DNA of 64,000 bases. Origin: Rana temporaria (lineage: Eukaryota; Chordata; Amphibia; Anura; Ranidae). A program made the translations under genes and the position numbers. Position 1 is the first letter of the stretch, and each line of letters starts with the position of its first letter. Below the pieces are notes generated by a model. That model saw nothing but the letters and a program-made list of their open reading frames with translations. It was not told the origin of the DNA and searched no databases. Positions 10,948 to 23,300 of this stretch are shown one piece after another. Location: the NCBI RefSeq assembly GCF_905171775.1, contig NC_053491.1, forward strand, positions 226,848,247 to 226,912,246, written 5' to 3'.

Positions 10948-11618
10948 GCTTTGTCTCTATCGCGGCAAGCCAGCTTGGCGCTGGCTCCCGCGATGGGGCT
11001 CGTAGGTGCTCAATCTCGCCGAGAAAGGGAGCGAGATTGACACAATATCGCGTGCACCTACTGTAGTTTTATGGCATTTTTATTATAATTCTTTTTTTAT
11101 TTGTTATGGCTGCCATCTGCGATTTTTATCATGACTGCAACATTATGGCGGACACATTGGACACTTTTGACACTATTTTGGGACCATTCACATTTATACA
11201 GCGATCAGTGCTATACAAATGCACTGCTTACTGTATAAATGTGACTGGCAGTGAAGGGGTTAACCTTTAGGGGGCAGGGAAGGTGTTAAGTGTGTCCTAG
11301 GGAGTGATTCTAACTGTTAGGGGGCGTAGCTTACTGTGACACATCACTGATTGTTGCTCCTGATGAGAGGGAGCAGACGATCAGTGCTGTGTCACCAGGC
11401 AGAACAGGGAGATGCCTTTTTTACAAAGGCATCCCCCCCTTCTGCCGTTCCGTGACCCGATCGCAGGACACCTGCGGACATCGAGTCCGCAGGTCCCGCG
11501 GGCACAATCACAGAAACCACGGCTAGGGGGGCAGGTTCAAAGCAACGTATATATGCGTTGCTTTGTCTGCCTGTGCCATTCTGCCGATGTAAATGTGCAT
11601 GAGGCAGTCGGCAAGCTG
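10948..11618. other. Repeat-derived non-coding DNA
   Basis: No gene is seen. Positions 10980-11070 pair weakly with the left flank of the palindrome. The stretch from about 11080 (gactgcaacattatggcgg, then cagtgaaggggttaac) reads like the body of an interspersed repeat. Small inverted pieces lie at 11460-11500 (cctgcggac / gtccgcagg). Confidence 0.4.
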
Positions 11619-12118
11619 TTAAAGGGGTTGTAAAGGATTTTTTTTTTTTCCATAATAAGCATCCTTTACCTTCAGACATTCCTCTTTTCACTTCCTCATT
11701 GTTCGTTTTTGCTCAGAAGTTGCTCTATTTCTTCTCTGTTCTATTCACCTCCTGCTTGTCTGATTGTTACTCACCACCGTGAAGGGAGGCTTTACTGCGG
11801 TGGTCAGTGACGTGCTCGCCCCCTCCTGGGAACTACATCTGTGCGGCAGGACGCTCTCTACCTGTTAGAGACTTCAAGCAGGTGTGAATTACTGGGCGTG
11901 CTGCAATTCATACTGGGAAATGTAGTTCTTACATGAACGAGCGCCGCAAACCAGGAAGTGAATGAGAGAACAGAAACTAGAACGCCGGAGGTGATATAGA
12001 TGAAGGAATTTAATAGGTATTTACTCGTTTTTTTAACATAATCATTACACTATTCTGTCTGTCTAGCTTGCAGACATTAATTTTAGGCAAAAAAAAACTT
12101 CCTTTACAACTCCTTTAA
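11619..12118. mobile_element. TTAA-flanked MITE, 500 bp
   Basis: Begins ttaaaggggttgtaaagga and ends cctttacaactcctttaa, a clear terminal inverted repeat that includes TTAA at both edges. TTAA targets are typical of piggyBac-type transposition, but the family is not proven. It has no coding capacity. Relatives are at 15571, 18922, 19562, 54918, 57260 and 58165. Confidence 0.8.
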
Positions 12119-12429
12119 GCCGAGCAAAAGTTCAGCCCAAACATCGCCTGTTCGGCAAACACCCAAATTTGCCTCCCAAATATGTGGGATGTTCGCCCGC
12201 CCAGTGCCCCACAATGCACAGTGTGCTGATGTGCATTCTAAGCCCTGATGTGCATTCTAAGCCCTGTTTGGGCAAAGCTTTTGCCAATCAGGGCATAGTG
12301 AATAGCTGGTTGTTAAAATGGATATAAACCCTCACATATACACAGTGAAGGGAACAGCCTCAGGTGATACACAGAGATGAAACAAATCTCCCTATATAAG
12401 TTTTACATGCATATCTGCTGTCTTCATCT
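12119..12429. other. Non-coding spacer
   Basis: No gene is seen. A short direct duplication of gatgtgcattctaagccctg occurs at about 12228-12266. The rest is unremarkable. Confidence 0.5.
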
Positions 12430-12437
12430 GTATATAT

Positions 12438-13212
12438 TAGAGCTGTGCAAATTAACTTTTAATTAATCGATTAATCTTTAATATTTTTGATCGATCAAAA
12501 TCTTTTTGATCGATTAAAATTCTTTTGATTGGTACTCACCTCTCCGCCGGCTTCCGGGCCTTCAGGGAGTTCTGTCGGAGATCCAGTAACATCACGGACA
12601 CCGGCGGGGCTTGCCGTGTCCATCTGAAGGGCTCCTTTGCTGTGCCTTCATATCTGCATGCCGGCGGGATCTTACTATCTGCCACACGCAAGGGCTGTTA
12701 CACTTCCCTCTATCAACCTGGGATTCTACAACCATCCACTGGGAGTTGTGATCGTTCCCTTCATGGGACATCTACATGCCGACGGAATGATGGTAACCTC
12801 TCCTCATCTGGATTCAGCAGTGGTATCGTTGTACACATTTTTATACCAGTATCATACTTGGCTACATGTTTTTATGACTGCTTTTGGTACCGTTTGGTAT
12901 TACTCGCACCATTTTTACAGTTTATGTAGCTACATCGATTTTATCTCCAGTGCAATATTTATTTTGTTACCTACTTAAGACTATAACAGTTTTAATGCTA
13001 TTCCCATCGAGCGCTGCCTTTGTGTGTTTTTTGTATCCTGCTATCCATTTTTCCAGTGGTTGGTAGCTGCACTGGGAATCGGCCTGCAAGGAGATCAGCT
13101 AAAAGTAGTTGGATCTGTATGTGTGTTATAATTAATCGAAATGAATCGATTAATCGATTAAAAAAAAAAAAAGATTAATCGAACAGAAAAATTTTGATCA
13201 GTAACAGCCCTA
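12438..13212. mobile_element. Non-autonomous hAT-like element, exact 8-bp TSD
   Basis: Flanked by identical gtatatat copies at 12430-12437 and 13213-13220. The ends tagagctgt and acagcccta are inverted with one mismatch. Next to both ends are strings of attaatcgattaa, which form a long subterminal fold-back. No transposase is seen. The weak open frames inside are unrelated to known proteins. Confidence 0.85.
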
Positions 13213-13220
13213 GTATATAT

Positions 13221-13598
13221 CATTTAGAAATTATTCTTCGTGTTAACATTTTTCCCTTCCTGGTCAGCACTGGGAGTGGCTTATTGGCATACAGCCAAGA
13301 CAGCTGATTGGAGAAAAGGTACACACTCCCTCTCCTCATAGGCAAAGGAAGAAAGGAAAGTGCTTTTATTGTTGAATGGCAAACTGACTGCCAATCTATT
13401 TATAGCAACCTCCCCGGACACACACTTCTATCTCCTATCTCTGAGAACGTGTGAGAAGTTATCAGTCCACTTTAAGGAGCGGGCCAGGAAGCCGGACGCT
13501 GCGTCCTTAACAATGGACGAGTCATCAGCTGTCAATGGGCTTCCCCGCTGACAGCAGAAAGAAAAAAATCATTGTCGGCAATAGAAAAAATGTGAAAA
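13221..13598. other. Non-coding spacer
   Basis: No gene is seen. A simple hairpin (catcagctgtcaatgggctt with flanking complements) and purine-rich stretches are present. The sequence tggcaaactgactgcc near 13375 is weakly palindromic. Confidence 0.4.
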
Positions 13599-14523
13599 AA
13601 AACTCCTGAACCATACCAGGCAACATGCCCTCAACAGGGGGGGGTTTCCCATGTTGATGGGGACAAGGGCCTCTTCCCCGCAAACCTAGGCTGTGGTTGT
13701 GGGGGTCTGCAGGCAGGGGGCTTATCAAAATCTGGAAGCCTCTTTTAACAAGGGGGCCAGATCCCAGAACACCCTGTGTGAATGAGTATGGGGTACATAT
13801 TAGCCCTACCCATTCACCAAAAAGGTAAATAAAAAAAAAAGAAATAAAAACACACACACAGGTTTTGACAATAATTCCTTTATTAAAAATAAAATAACAA
13901 TGTCCCTCGATGTACTGTAGAACCATCATCAATCACAGCACCGATGCCAACGGACCCAAAAAAAGGGGGAAAAAAGGCTAACTGCCATGTGCCTGCTCCT
14001 CCATCTAACAGTTGTTAAATACAGTAGGTAAGGGGTGGGGCCCACCGGACAATGTCACCTGGTGGCATCGACCCAGCACTATGTGACGTCACCCAGTGGC
14101 TCCAATCCCTTACCTATTTCAGAACTGTCAGATGGTGTCACAGGCAGATGGCAGTTAGCTTTCGTTGTGGGCAGAGCTTTTTATTTGGTGGTGGCGGCAA
14201 AATATTTGACGATGAAGCTACATCGGAGTACATTGTTTTTTACATTTTTAATTAAGGAATTGTTAACAACTGCGTGTGTTTTTATTTATTTTTGACACTT
14301 TCTTGGTGAACGGGTAGGGGTACTATGTACCCCATACTCATTCACATGGGGGGGTTGGGATCTGGGGCCCCCTTGTTAAAGGGGCTTTCAGATTCCAATA
14401 AGCCCCCTGCCCACAGACCCCCACAACCACAACCTAGGGTTGTCGGGAAGAGGCCCTTTTCCCCATAAACAAAGCACCCCCCCATGTTGATGGCATGTGG
14501 CCTGGTATGATTCAGGAGGGGGG
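13599..14523. repeat. Second fold-back element of the 9128-10947 family
   Basis: The left arm (about 13599-13885) and right arm (about 14244-14523) are inverted copies with the phrases seen in the first element: ccataccaggc, catgttgatgggga, gaatgagtatggggtac and a tail of (t)aaataaaaacacacac. The arms are more diverged than in the first element. The spacer (about 360 bases) is different, so the spacer seems exchangeable while the arms define the family. Confidence 0.75.
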
Positions 14524-14937
14524 AGGCATTCACTCGCCCCCCCCCCTTTTCCTGACCTGCCAGGCCCCCACGCCGTTTTTGTTAACATTTTTGTATTGCT
14601 GGAAAGCATATTGTATTGCCGGCAATTTAAATGTAATTTTTTTTCCCTTAAGAATGGTCAGTTGTGCTGCAGTGGGTTCTATACACAGACGCGCCACTTT
14701 ATAGGCAGACTAAGGGACCCCCCAGGTACTATATTTAAAGGATTTTTTTCATTTTTATTGTTTCACTTTAAGCGCCATTAAAATCACCTTTCCTTTAAAA
14801 CCAATCTTTTTTAAAGTTTTTTTTGCATTGGTACATGTCCCCCAGGGCAGTACCTGGGCCCCCATACCCTTTTTATGACCAATAACTTGCATATAAGCCT
14901 TCAAAATGGGGACTTTCAATTTTTTCAAATTCGGGTC
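14524..14937. other. Non-coding spacer
   Basis: No gene is seen. C- and T-rich tracts are followed by the ccaatctttttta/ttgcattgg region. The sequence just before 14938 is the target of the small hAT-like element described next. Confidence 0.4.
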
Positions 14938-14945
14938 ATATAGAC

Positions 14946-15129
14946 CAGTGTTTCTCAACTCCAGTCCTCAAGGCGCCCGACAGGTCATGTTTTCAGGCTT
15001 TCCATTATTTTGCATAGGCAATTTGATCAGTTTCACTGCCTTAGTAATTACCACAGCCGTTTCATCTGAGGGAAATCCTGAAAACATTACCTGTTGGGGC
15101 GCCTTGAGGACTGGAGTTGAGAAACACTG
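14946..15129. mobile_element. Small hAT-like MITE, 184 bp, exact 8-bp TSD
   Basis: The ends cagtgtttctcaactccagt and actggagttgagaaacactg are perfect inverted repeats, continuing into ctcaaggcgcc. Identical atatagac copies flank the element at 14938-14945 and 15130-15137. The tight ends and exact duplication suggest a fairly recent insertion. It is non-coding. Confidence 0.92.
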
Positions 15130-15137
15130 ATATAGAC

Positions 15138-15570
15138 TTCGACAGAGTTTGGGTCCAAACTTTTGCAATATTCGAGAGTTCTAGCGCAAACCTAACCAGG
15201 GGAGGGGGTCCAGGATGACCTGACCTTTAGTAAGTAATTATTTTCATATTGAAGTTGAGAGACTAGGAGAACAGCATGTAGGGTAATTTCTGTGTCCAGC
15301 AGAATTGCCTTCCCCAACCCCCCTGTAAAGGCCTCTTGTGGTGCTTGTTCTACCATGCAATAGTTTAGTCATTTTTATAACGTCACTGTCATAAGAAAAA
15401 TAAAGAAAGGGGGGGTGCGCTTTACTGTTGTTGACCCAGTTGTTACGCTGATCTTCTGGCCTCAACTTTGTATGCCACTGGACCAAAACAAGTATGTAGA
15501 GAAATTTCAGGAATCTGTATCTGCATACCTGTTCTGGAGCAGTGATTTAAATATTACACCAAAAAAAATC
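15138..15570. other. Non-coding spacer
   Basis: No gene and no clear repeat are seen. The composition is mixed, with one G-run at about 15410. Confidence 0.4.
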
Positions 15571-16125
15571 TTAAAGTGGAGTTCCACCTATTTTTTTATG
15601 TTTGTCTGTGCTGCATGCCCTAATCTCATAGTGTTCAGAATGGACAATTTTTATTTATTTTGTTGCTTGTAAATACCTTTATTTTGTAGTCCTTCATTAC
15701 TTCCTCCTCCTTATTAGCCTAGGCTATTAAGTCACAAGGCTATTCGCAAGGGTTTCTGGGATAGGCATCATGTATCCCAGTAGTCCTTGCAAATAGCCTA
15801 TTTGCATAGAGAAGGGGCGGCAACTTCCTCTGACACTCCCGTTGCTATGGAAACCTGACTGAAACCTATTACATCGCTTGTGCAGCACTGAGCATGTGCG
15901 AGATCTGCAAGGCTGAAATCCAGGAAGTCATACAGTCTGGCTTCATGATGCCCACACTTAAGATGGCCACGGTCTATTTCTAAATTATAAACTAACTAAA
16001 TGCTCTAACAACCTAACAAAACAGACCTTAGTTTACAGACTAACTTTACTAGACTACATTAAGCTTGTGTATTACAGGGGTATTTATATTTAAAAAGTGA
16101 AATTGTGGGTGGAACTCCGCTTTAA
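15571..16125. mobile_element. TTAA-flanked MITE
   Basis: Begins ttaaagtggagttccacc and ends ggtggaactccgctttaa, a strong terminal inverted repeat with TTAA at both edges. The interior is unique A/T-rich sequence with an inner inverted pair (gcaagggtttctggg / cccagtagtccttgc, near 15746-15790). It is non-coding. Confidence 0.8.
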
Positions 16126-17487
16126 CAAATATTTTTCAAATATCAAAGGTCAGCAACCCACACCAAATCATAATTTACATTTTATATTTTATTGAATTGA
16201 TTCAGCAAGCCTGAATTTTGAATGGTCATGGAATGAATAACTGTCCCTTGCCTGCATTTCTTGATCCATCAATCCTTGATGGGTTACAAAAGCTTTTAGG
16301 AATAATTATTGAGAACTTATTGAGAAACAAAATCTACAGTTACTTTATTCACTCAGTATTCCAGAAAAGCTAAGTTTCAATGTTTTTTTTTTTTACTGCA
16401 TCCTCTTGCTACATAGTGAAATTCTGATGCACAGTAAAAAGCTATATCTTACCTGTAATAAATGTTCCCATCTCATACCAGTAGAGGGCACCAAATGTAG
16501 ACATTATTCACTATGGATTTGTTTATTTCATCAGCATCCACCCAAAAGCATGGACGATTGAAGCATATTTGCTCTTCCTGCTTGCATGACATTTGTGAAT
16601 TTTTTTTTTTCATTTTTTTTTTTTTTGTTATAATTGTATAATAATTATTAATTTATTGTTATAATTTATTATAATTGTATTATGGGGAAAAAAACGTGTA
16701 TACATACAAGTTGACTTTTGAGAACATTAAGTGCCTGACTTTACATTGTACTTTTTCTTCCCAGAAACAAGGCCTGTATTTGTGTAGTACACACTATATG
16801 ACGAGAGCAGCCAGGTCTATTGATCACATTTTCCAAGGCTGCTAGGAAAAAAAAACAATCACTATTATTCTTTTGAATTTTAGTTAATTTATGCCAAGAG
16901 AAGTGTTTTGGAAAAAACCACAGGAACAGTATTCCGGAACTACAGGATGGCAGAGGAACTGAGACCTATGTTTTTGTTGTCATAGTGACACATAATGGGA
17001 CAAACTTTCCCACTGAGAAAGGGTAATATTGTGCAGGTAAGCATGGAAAAGTTTTCTGCCCAATGACATTTTCATGCTGGTGACACAGGGCAGTGCACAA
17101 AAGAAAGAAAGATATGTGTTTTTTTTCTTTGTACTGTATATTATTGTTTTTTTAAGTCTAAAAATAAGTAATCATCTGAAAAAAAAAATATTGGCATGAC
17201 CATATAGTACTAATTATGTGCAAATATATTGTAATACAATGTTTTTGAAACCTGCAAATATCTTGCACTCCCCCCTGTGGTTGAGTACAGACCTTACACC
17301 CTCTCTGGTGTAGGCTATAATAATACAAAGTAATAATATATTTAATGTAAACCTAAAGCCCAACTTCAGGAAACCTAAAAACCTACCCTTGCAGCGGGAT
17401 TGGGGCTGCATGCAAGGGTTAAAGTGAAACTAAAAAAATAAATAAAATTGCAAACAGGCTAGGTCTTTTTTTCAGAAAAGACATCTT
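16126..17487. other. Single-copy-like A/T-rich DNA
   Basis: No gene is seen. Long T and TA-rich tracts occur at 16380-16395 and 16595-16680. I find no terminal repeats, so this looks like ordinary intergenic DNA downstream of SNCB. Confidence 0.5.
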
Positions 17488-18173
17488 GGGCCAGATCCTC
17501 ATAGCGAGTACGCCGGCGTATCTACTGATACGCCGGCGTACTTTCAAATTACCTGAATCCTCAAACCAAGATACGACAGCATCTGGGTTCGATCCGACAG
17601 GCGTACGGCTTCGTACGCCTTCGGATCTTAGATGCAATACTTGGGCGTCTGCTGGGTGGAGTTTGCGTTGTTTTCCGCATCGGGTATGCAAAATAGCTTT
17701 TTCCGACGATCCAAGAACGTACGCGCGACCGTCACATTCTCTTACGTCGTCTCTAGTCAGCTTTTTCCGACGTATAGTTAAAGCTGGTATTTTGCAGCGT
17801 ATAGATAGACTTGCCATGTTAAGTATGGCTGTCGTTCCCGCGTCGAAATTTTAATTTTTTTTTTTGCGTAAGTCGTCCGTGAATAGGGATGGACATAAGT
17901 CACGTCTAAGTTCAAAAAATGATGTCATTGCGACGTCATTGCATGAAATTTCGAAACGGAGCATGCGCAGTTCAATCGGCGCTGGGACGCGCTTCATTTA
18001 AATGAATCACGCCCCCTAATCGCCGATTTGAATTCCGCCGCCAGAAATGCACTACGCCGCCGTAACTTACGGTGCGAAATCTTCCTGGATTAGACTTAAA
18101 GCCAGGTAAGATAAGGCGGCGTAGCGTATCTCTGATACGCTGCGCCTATCCATTTCTATGTGGATCTGGCCCC
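17488..18173. mobile_element. ggccagatcc-family MITE
   Basis: Ends gggccagatcc and ggatctggcccc are inverted. Subterminal palindromes occur on both sides (acgccggcgtatctactgatacgccggcgt near 17510, shown here as the paired motif acgccggcgta; gcgtatctctgatacgc near 18124). The element is very rich in CpG compared with its flanks. Relatives lie at 19994, 23301, 25446, 51164 and 62065. It is non-coding; the open frames in it are shadows of the palindromes. Confidence 0.8.
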
Positions 18174-18519
18174 TTATCTCTGCAATATTTCTGTTGCAAT
18201 AAAAAAAAAAAAAAAGTACCTGCAACTGTCTGTTTACAATCTCTTGCAAACTGTACACGAAACTGCGCATGAGAAGCTCAGTTTACATTTCCAGCACGGT
18301 GCGAGATTTCTGGGATGAATGATTCCGGTGTATGTGGAGGAGTGACATTACCCAGCATCTCCCAATCAAGACGGCCAAAGACCAGCACCCAGAAGAAGCA
18401 GTGAAGAACATGCCGACGCTGGCAAGGAGCCTTGCAGGTGTCAAACAATGTAATAGAAATTAGCATTTTTTACTTTATTTCCAATTTAACTGCTTGGTTT
18501 TGTTTAGGGCATGGAAATA
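18174..18519. other. Non-coding spacer
   Basis: No gene is seen. A run of A lies at 18200-18215, followed by unremarkable sequence. Confidence 0.4.
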
Positions 18520-19425
18520 GGCTTTGTTCACATGGGCACACTGAAGTGTACACATATGCGAAGGGCCGTGTTTGCCTGCACGGAATGCATAGGTGTATCG
18601 TGCATCTGTGTACAGGCAGTTCCATTCATGTCAAGTGGGACACAGAGGCTACATGGACACAGCTCCCAATTTGATATCCTCATGGGTGCATGTCCCTGAA
18701 CTCACACTGTCTGCATTTGGGGAAACACACTCACATGCACATGCCCCCACATGGATGTCTAATAGGGAGCAGCGCCTCTATCTGTGCAGCTGTTGTGTCC
18801 CAATTGACATGAATAGAATTGCATGGCAAAGTGAGCTGGATATGGAAGTAGGTACCTGTCAAAACCAGGTACCCCCTGGGAGGAAGCAGACAAGTGGAGC
18901 TTCCCCTCCTTTGGAGCTCCAATTTAAAGTAATATTAAAGACTTGTTTTTCTTCTTTGAAAATAACAAACGTGTTATACTTACCTGCTCTGTGTAATGGT
19001 TTTGCACAGAGCAGCCCCGATCCTCCTCTTCTCAGGTCCCTCTTCAGTGCTTCTGGCCCCTCCTGCCTGCGGAGTGCCCCCCCATGGCAACAGCTTGGTA
19101 TGAGGGCACCTGAGCTGCAGCTCTGTGTGTCCTTTCAGCCACGGTTTGGCTCCATCCTCTCTCTCTCTCCTGATTTTCTACCTGACTTTGATTGACAGCA
19201 GCAGGAGCCAATGGCGCCGCAGCTGTGTCTCAGCCAATCAGGAGGGAGAGTCCCGGATGGCCGAGGCACTTGAGCATATCGCTGACTCGAGATGGGGCTC
19301 AGGTATTAGGGGGCTGAAGGGGGCTGCTGCACACAGAAGGTTTTTATCATATTGCACAGAACGCATTAAGTTAAAAAACCTTCTGCCTTTACAACCACTT
19401 TAAGTACTCCCATGTGAACAAAGCC
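18520..19425. mobile_element. Inverted-repeat element with 17-bp perfect ends, split by a MITE
   Basis: The ends ggctttgttcacatggg (18520-18536) and cccatgtgaacaaagcc (19409-19425) are perfect inverted repeats of 17 bases. The body is interrupted by the TTAA element at 18922-19403; most of the outer element lies to its left. It is non-coding. No clear target duplication is seen. Confidence 0.75.
18922..19403. mobile_element. TTAA MITE nested in the 18520 element
   Basis: Left end tttaaagtaatattaaag, right end cctttacaaccactttaa. It shares gttatacttacctgc-like inner sequence with the neighbour at 19562, so the two are members of one family. Because it sits within the outer element's ends, it inserted later. 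Confidence 0.65.
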
Positions 19426-19561
19426 AAACAGTTTTACCTATGTGATCTTCTGATCCCCCAGCAGATGGCACTCCCCATGCTTCTGCAGTGGACTGTTCCT
19501 CAGCATCCTCACATCCTTTGCATGGTTTTGGCCCCTGCTTCGGTCTTGATGTCAAAGAACC

Positions 19562-19887
19562 TTAAAGGAACACTAAAGGCACATTTTTTTTTTTAAATAA
19601 CAAACATGTTATACTTAGCTCCACTGTGCAGCTCGTTTTGCACAGAGTGGCCCCGAATCCTGTCTTCTGGGGTCCCTCGGCGGCTGTCTCGGCTCCTCCT
19701 CGCAAAAGCTTTCTACCTTCATGCGAGCTCGAGTCATCCGCTGTGAATGACAGCAGCGCCAGCCAATGGCTGCGCTGCTATCAATCCGCCCAGCCTAGCC
19801 AATCAACGGCCAGGCTGGGAACCAAACAAGATGACAAGCATAGGATGCATTAAGGTAAAAAAACTTTTACCTTTACAACCCCTTTAA
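19562..19887. mobile_element. TTAA-flanked MITE
   Basis: Starts ttaaaggaacactaaaggc and ends cctttacaacccctttaa. The inner phrase aaataacaaacatgttatactta is shared (in shortened form) with the element at 18922-19403. It abuts the next element directly at the shared ttaa. Confidence 0.75.
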
Positions 19888-20970
19888 GTCTTGTACACAC
19901 AATCAGATTATTGGACACATTTTCATCAGTTTTTTGTTGGATGCTAGTCTCAAATTGAAAGTGAAGAGGGTACTCACCATCAGAAAATTCTCTGGCCCAG
20001 ATTCAAGAAGCAATTGCGTCTGCGTAACCATAGTTACGCAGCGCAATTGCTTACTTGCGCAGGCGTAACGACTTCTCCTGATTCAGAGAGCTCGTTACGC
20101 CGACTGCAGCCTAAGATATGTGTGGCATAAGGCTCTTATGCCCTCATATCTTAGGCTGCATTCTTACGCAGGCCGCTAGGTGGCGTTCCCGTTGTGGTCA
20201 GCGTATAGTATGCAAATTGCATACTAACGCCGATTCACAACGTTACGCAAGCCCTGCGTACGCAGTTTACGTCGTTTGCGTACGTCGGGTTTCGCGTAAG
20301 GCTGCACATGCTAAAAGCAGGGGCAGCCAATGCTAAGGATACCCGTCGTTCCCGCGTCGCGAGGTTTAAATTTTACGTCGTTTGCGTAAGTGAATCGTGA
20401 ATGGCGCTGGACGCCATTCACGTTCACTTTGAAGCAAATGACGTCCTTGCGACGTCATTTACCGCAATGCACGTCGGGAAAGTTTCCCGACAGAGCATGC
20501 GCTCTACGCTCGACGCGGGAACGCGCCTAATTTAAATGATTCCCGCCCCCTACGGGATCATTTACATTAGGCGCCCTTACGCAGGGCATTTTTGAGGAGC
20601 GCCCACGCAAATTACGTGGCTACTGCTTCATGAATGAAGCGTAGCGCAAATCATTTGCGTAGGCGCAGGGTAAAAAGGGTACACTGCGCCTCCGCAAGGG
20701 GTGCGCAGCTGTACCTGAATCTACCCCTCTGACAACAGAATTCAACGTCAGAAGTGACGTAATGTGTTGAATTTTTTTGTATGTGTTCTTTCATTTCTGA
20801 ACGTGCCTAGTCTTGCTCTTCAGATTTTGTGGTCGCATCAGACACAAATTTTCAAGTCTGCGCATCCAGTTTTTGTCTGACGGAAATTCGTAATCGGCTG
20901 TCAAAAGCAGCATACTAAAGGTCAGAAAATCGGCAGATCGTTCAGATTTTCTGACCATGTGTACGGGCCT
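19888..20970. mobile_element. cgtacacac-family MITE, split by a ggccagat-family MITE
   Basis: Left end gtcttgtacacacaatcag, right end gaccatgtgtacgggcc. Subterminal segments match each other in inverse (cagaaaat...ctgac). The middle (19994-20727) is a complete element of another family. Removing it leaves an element of about 350 bases, the usual size for this family. Confidence 0.7.
19994..20727. mobile_element. ggccagat-family MITE nested in the 19888 element
   Basis: Left end ggcccagattcaagaagc, right end acctgaatctacccc. The interior has complementary CpG-rich arms (gcgtaacgac / gtcgtttgcg types). It is non-coding. Its position inside the other element shows the order of insertion. Confidence 0.7.
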
Positions 20971-21800
20971 TTAGACTGCCAAAGCATTAGGGAAAAGAGA
21001 ATGCAGGGCCTGGTCTAGCAGCGTAGAGGAGTCTACAGGAGCCAAGCATTGAGTAAGTAAAAGTGCTTTACCAAGTGTCCTAGGTTGAAACAAGCAGTTA
21101 ACTCTTGCAGGGAGGATTTTTAGGTTCAGTCTTAAAGCTTTTCTTGCTTTTTGGAACCCCCCCCCTCCGGTGTCACATTTGGCACCTTTCAGGGGGGAGA
21201 GGGGGTGCAGATACCTGTATAAGGTATTTGCACCCACTTCCGGGGAGAGACTCCCACGGGAGTTACTCCACTTCCCGCCCCCCCCCCCCCGCTGCCTTCT
21301 GGGAAACACACTGGTCCCAGGAGGCAGCGGGGACCTCTGGGAAGGCGCCAGCTACTCGCGCATGCGTATTTGGAAACCGGGCAGTGAAGCCGCAAGGCTG
21401 ATTCCCTCACCGAGGATGGCGGCAGGGGCAGCAGAGAGACGAGCGAATGCTCGTCTTCTGCTGCCGACATTGTGGGTGCGCTGGACAGGTAAGTGTCTAT
21501 TTATCAAAAGTCAGCAGCTGCAGTATTTGTAGCTGCTGGCTTTTAATATTTATTTTTTTTCGCGGGACCTCCGCTTTAACCTTTTTGGAAGATTTTCTGA
21601 AAATCTCCCTATGCAATTCTATACCAATGAATAGTGCATACCATAGCTCCTCTTGTTGAAAATGGTGAAAGTCCTCTCTTTACACATGCTACTGTTGTCC
21701 TCTCCAGAAGATCCAAGGTCCCTCATTCCTCTCCAAACTGCCTTTTGCAGGACGAGCTGATGCACCCCTAGTTGTTCTTATCTTGTGGAGTCTGAACTCT
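20971..21800. other. Repeat-derived region, degraded TTAA-type element
   Basis: No gene is seen. The motif ccggtgtcacatttggcac (21167) recurs in reverse complement near 53980, next to a ...ccgctttaa end here (21571-21580). This is therefore one diverged end of a TTAA-type family whose other end I cannot place. C-runs occur near 21160 and 21275. Confidence 0.4.
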
Positions 21801-21801
21801 C

Positions 21802-22294
21802 AGGCCCCATACACACGGGAGAATTTATCCGCGAATACGGTCCAGCGGACCGTTTCCGCGGATAAATCCTCTCGAGGATTTCAGCAGATTTCTATGCGAT
21901 GGCGTGTACACACCATCGCATTGAAATCCGCGCCGAAATCCTCTGGCGATGACGCGTCGTGCCGTCGCCGCGATTATGACGCGGCGACGTGCGCGACGCT
22001 GTCATATAAGGAATTCCACGCATGCGTCAAATCATTACGACGCATGCGGGGGATCCCTTAGGACGGATGGATCCGGTGAGTCTGTACAGACCAGCGGATC
22101 CATCCGTTGGGATGGATTCCAGCAGATGGATTTGTTCTGCATGTCAGCGAATATCCAATCTGCTGGAATCCATCCCAGGGGATAAATATCCGCGGATAAA
22201 GATCCGCTGGCGTGTACACACCATAGGATCTATCCGCTGAAACCCATTTGCTGGGATTTATCTGCGGATAGATTCTATGGTGTGTATGGGGCCT
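21802..22294. mobile_element. cgtacacac-family MITE
   Basis: Ends aggccccatacacacgg and gtgtgtatggggcct are inverted. The body is a set of hairpins built from ggatttcagc and gcggataaat-type motifs. It is non-coding; frames rich in R and S are palindrome translations. Confidence 0.75.
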
Positions 22295-22717
22295 CAGTAT
22301 GAGTGCTGCTGTACAGGAAAATGCAGGGCGCTAACTTCAAGTCAAATCCAAGTACTTAATCAAGCTGCATTTATAATCATATTTGATGACTAGAAATGAA
22401 AGCATAGCTACATTAATGAATGCAATTATGCTCTGAGTTCAGCTTTAAACAGCAGACATTGGTAATTTGTAGATTAATGTTCTCTGGCACAGACACCAGG
22501 GGCTTTGGAAATGTTAATGTGTATATCCTTTTCGACAGTTAGGTGGATGTACTAGCTGTCACACTGTGCGTTTTTCTGACAGCTTCTCAACTAATGGGTC
22601 TCAACTAACGTTTGACAACCAATCAGCTAGTTTCCTGATCATGAGGTCATTATGGCATCTATAAAATGGCGATCACATGATATTTATTAGCAAGCCAACC
22701 TTTCCCAGCTGTAACTG
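22295..22717. other. Single-copy-like spacer
   Basis: No gene and no clear repeat are seen. Confidence 0.4.
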
Positions 22718-22720
22718 TTA

Positions 22721-23112
22721 TGCCGCGTACACACGTTCGGAATTTCGATGTGAGCTTGTTGTCAGAAAATCCGACCGCGTGTATGCTCCATCGGACATTT
22801 GCTGTCGGAATTTCCAACAACAAAGATTTGAGAGCTGATTGCGACTGTGTGTACACAATTCAACACACACAAGAATTCTACGCATGCTCGGAATCAATTC
22901 GATGCATTCTCGGAATCAATTTTGACGCATGCTCGGAATCATTGAACTTCATTTTTCTTGGCTCGTCTTAGTGTTGTACGTCACCGCGTTCTTGACGTTC
23001 GGAATTTCCAACAATTGTGTGACCGTGTGTATGCAAGACAAGTTTGAGCCAACACCATCGGAAATGTATCCACAGTTTTGTTGTCGGGATGTCTGATCAT
23101 CTGTACACGGCA
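22721..23112. mobile_element. Harbinger-like MITE, exact 3-bp TSD (tta)
   Basis: Left end tgccgcgtacacacgttcgg, right end ctgtacacggca, flanked by tta at 22718-22720 and 23113-23115. A 3-bp TWA duplication is the PIF/Harbinger hallmark. Inside are repeats of cgcatgctcggaatca. It is non-coding. Confidence 0.75.
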
Positions 23113-23300
23113 TTACATTTTTTTTTCTGTGTGCACAGAATGAAATGGAATAATTAAATAATACAGTACAAAAAAAGTTTCAAAAATCCTTCACTCATAT
23201 TTGTGTTTAAAAAATGTATTCATATTTTTGCTCATTTCTCAGCCTATTATAAAATCCTGAGCATGCGTTTTATTAACACAGCATACATATTAAAAATGTT

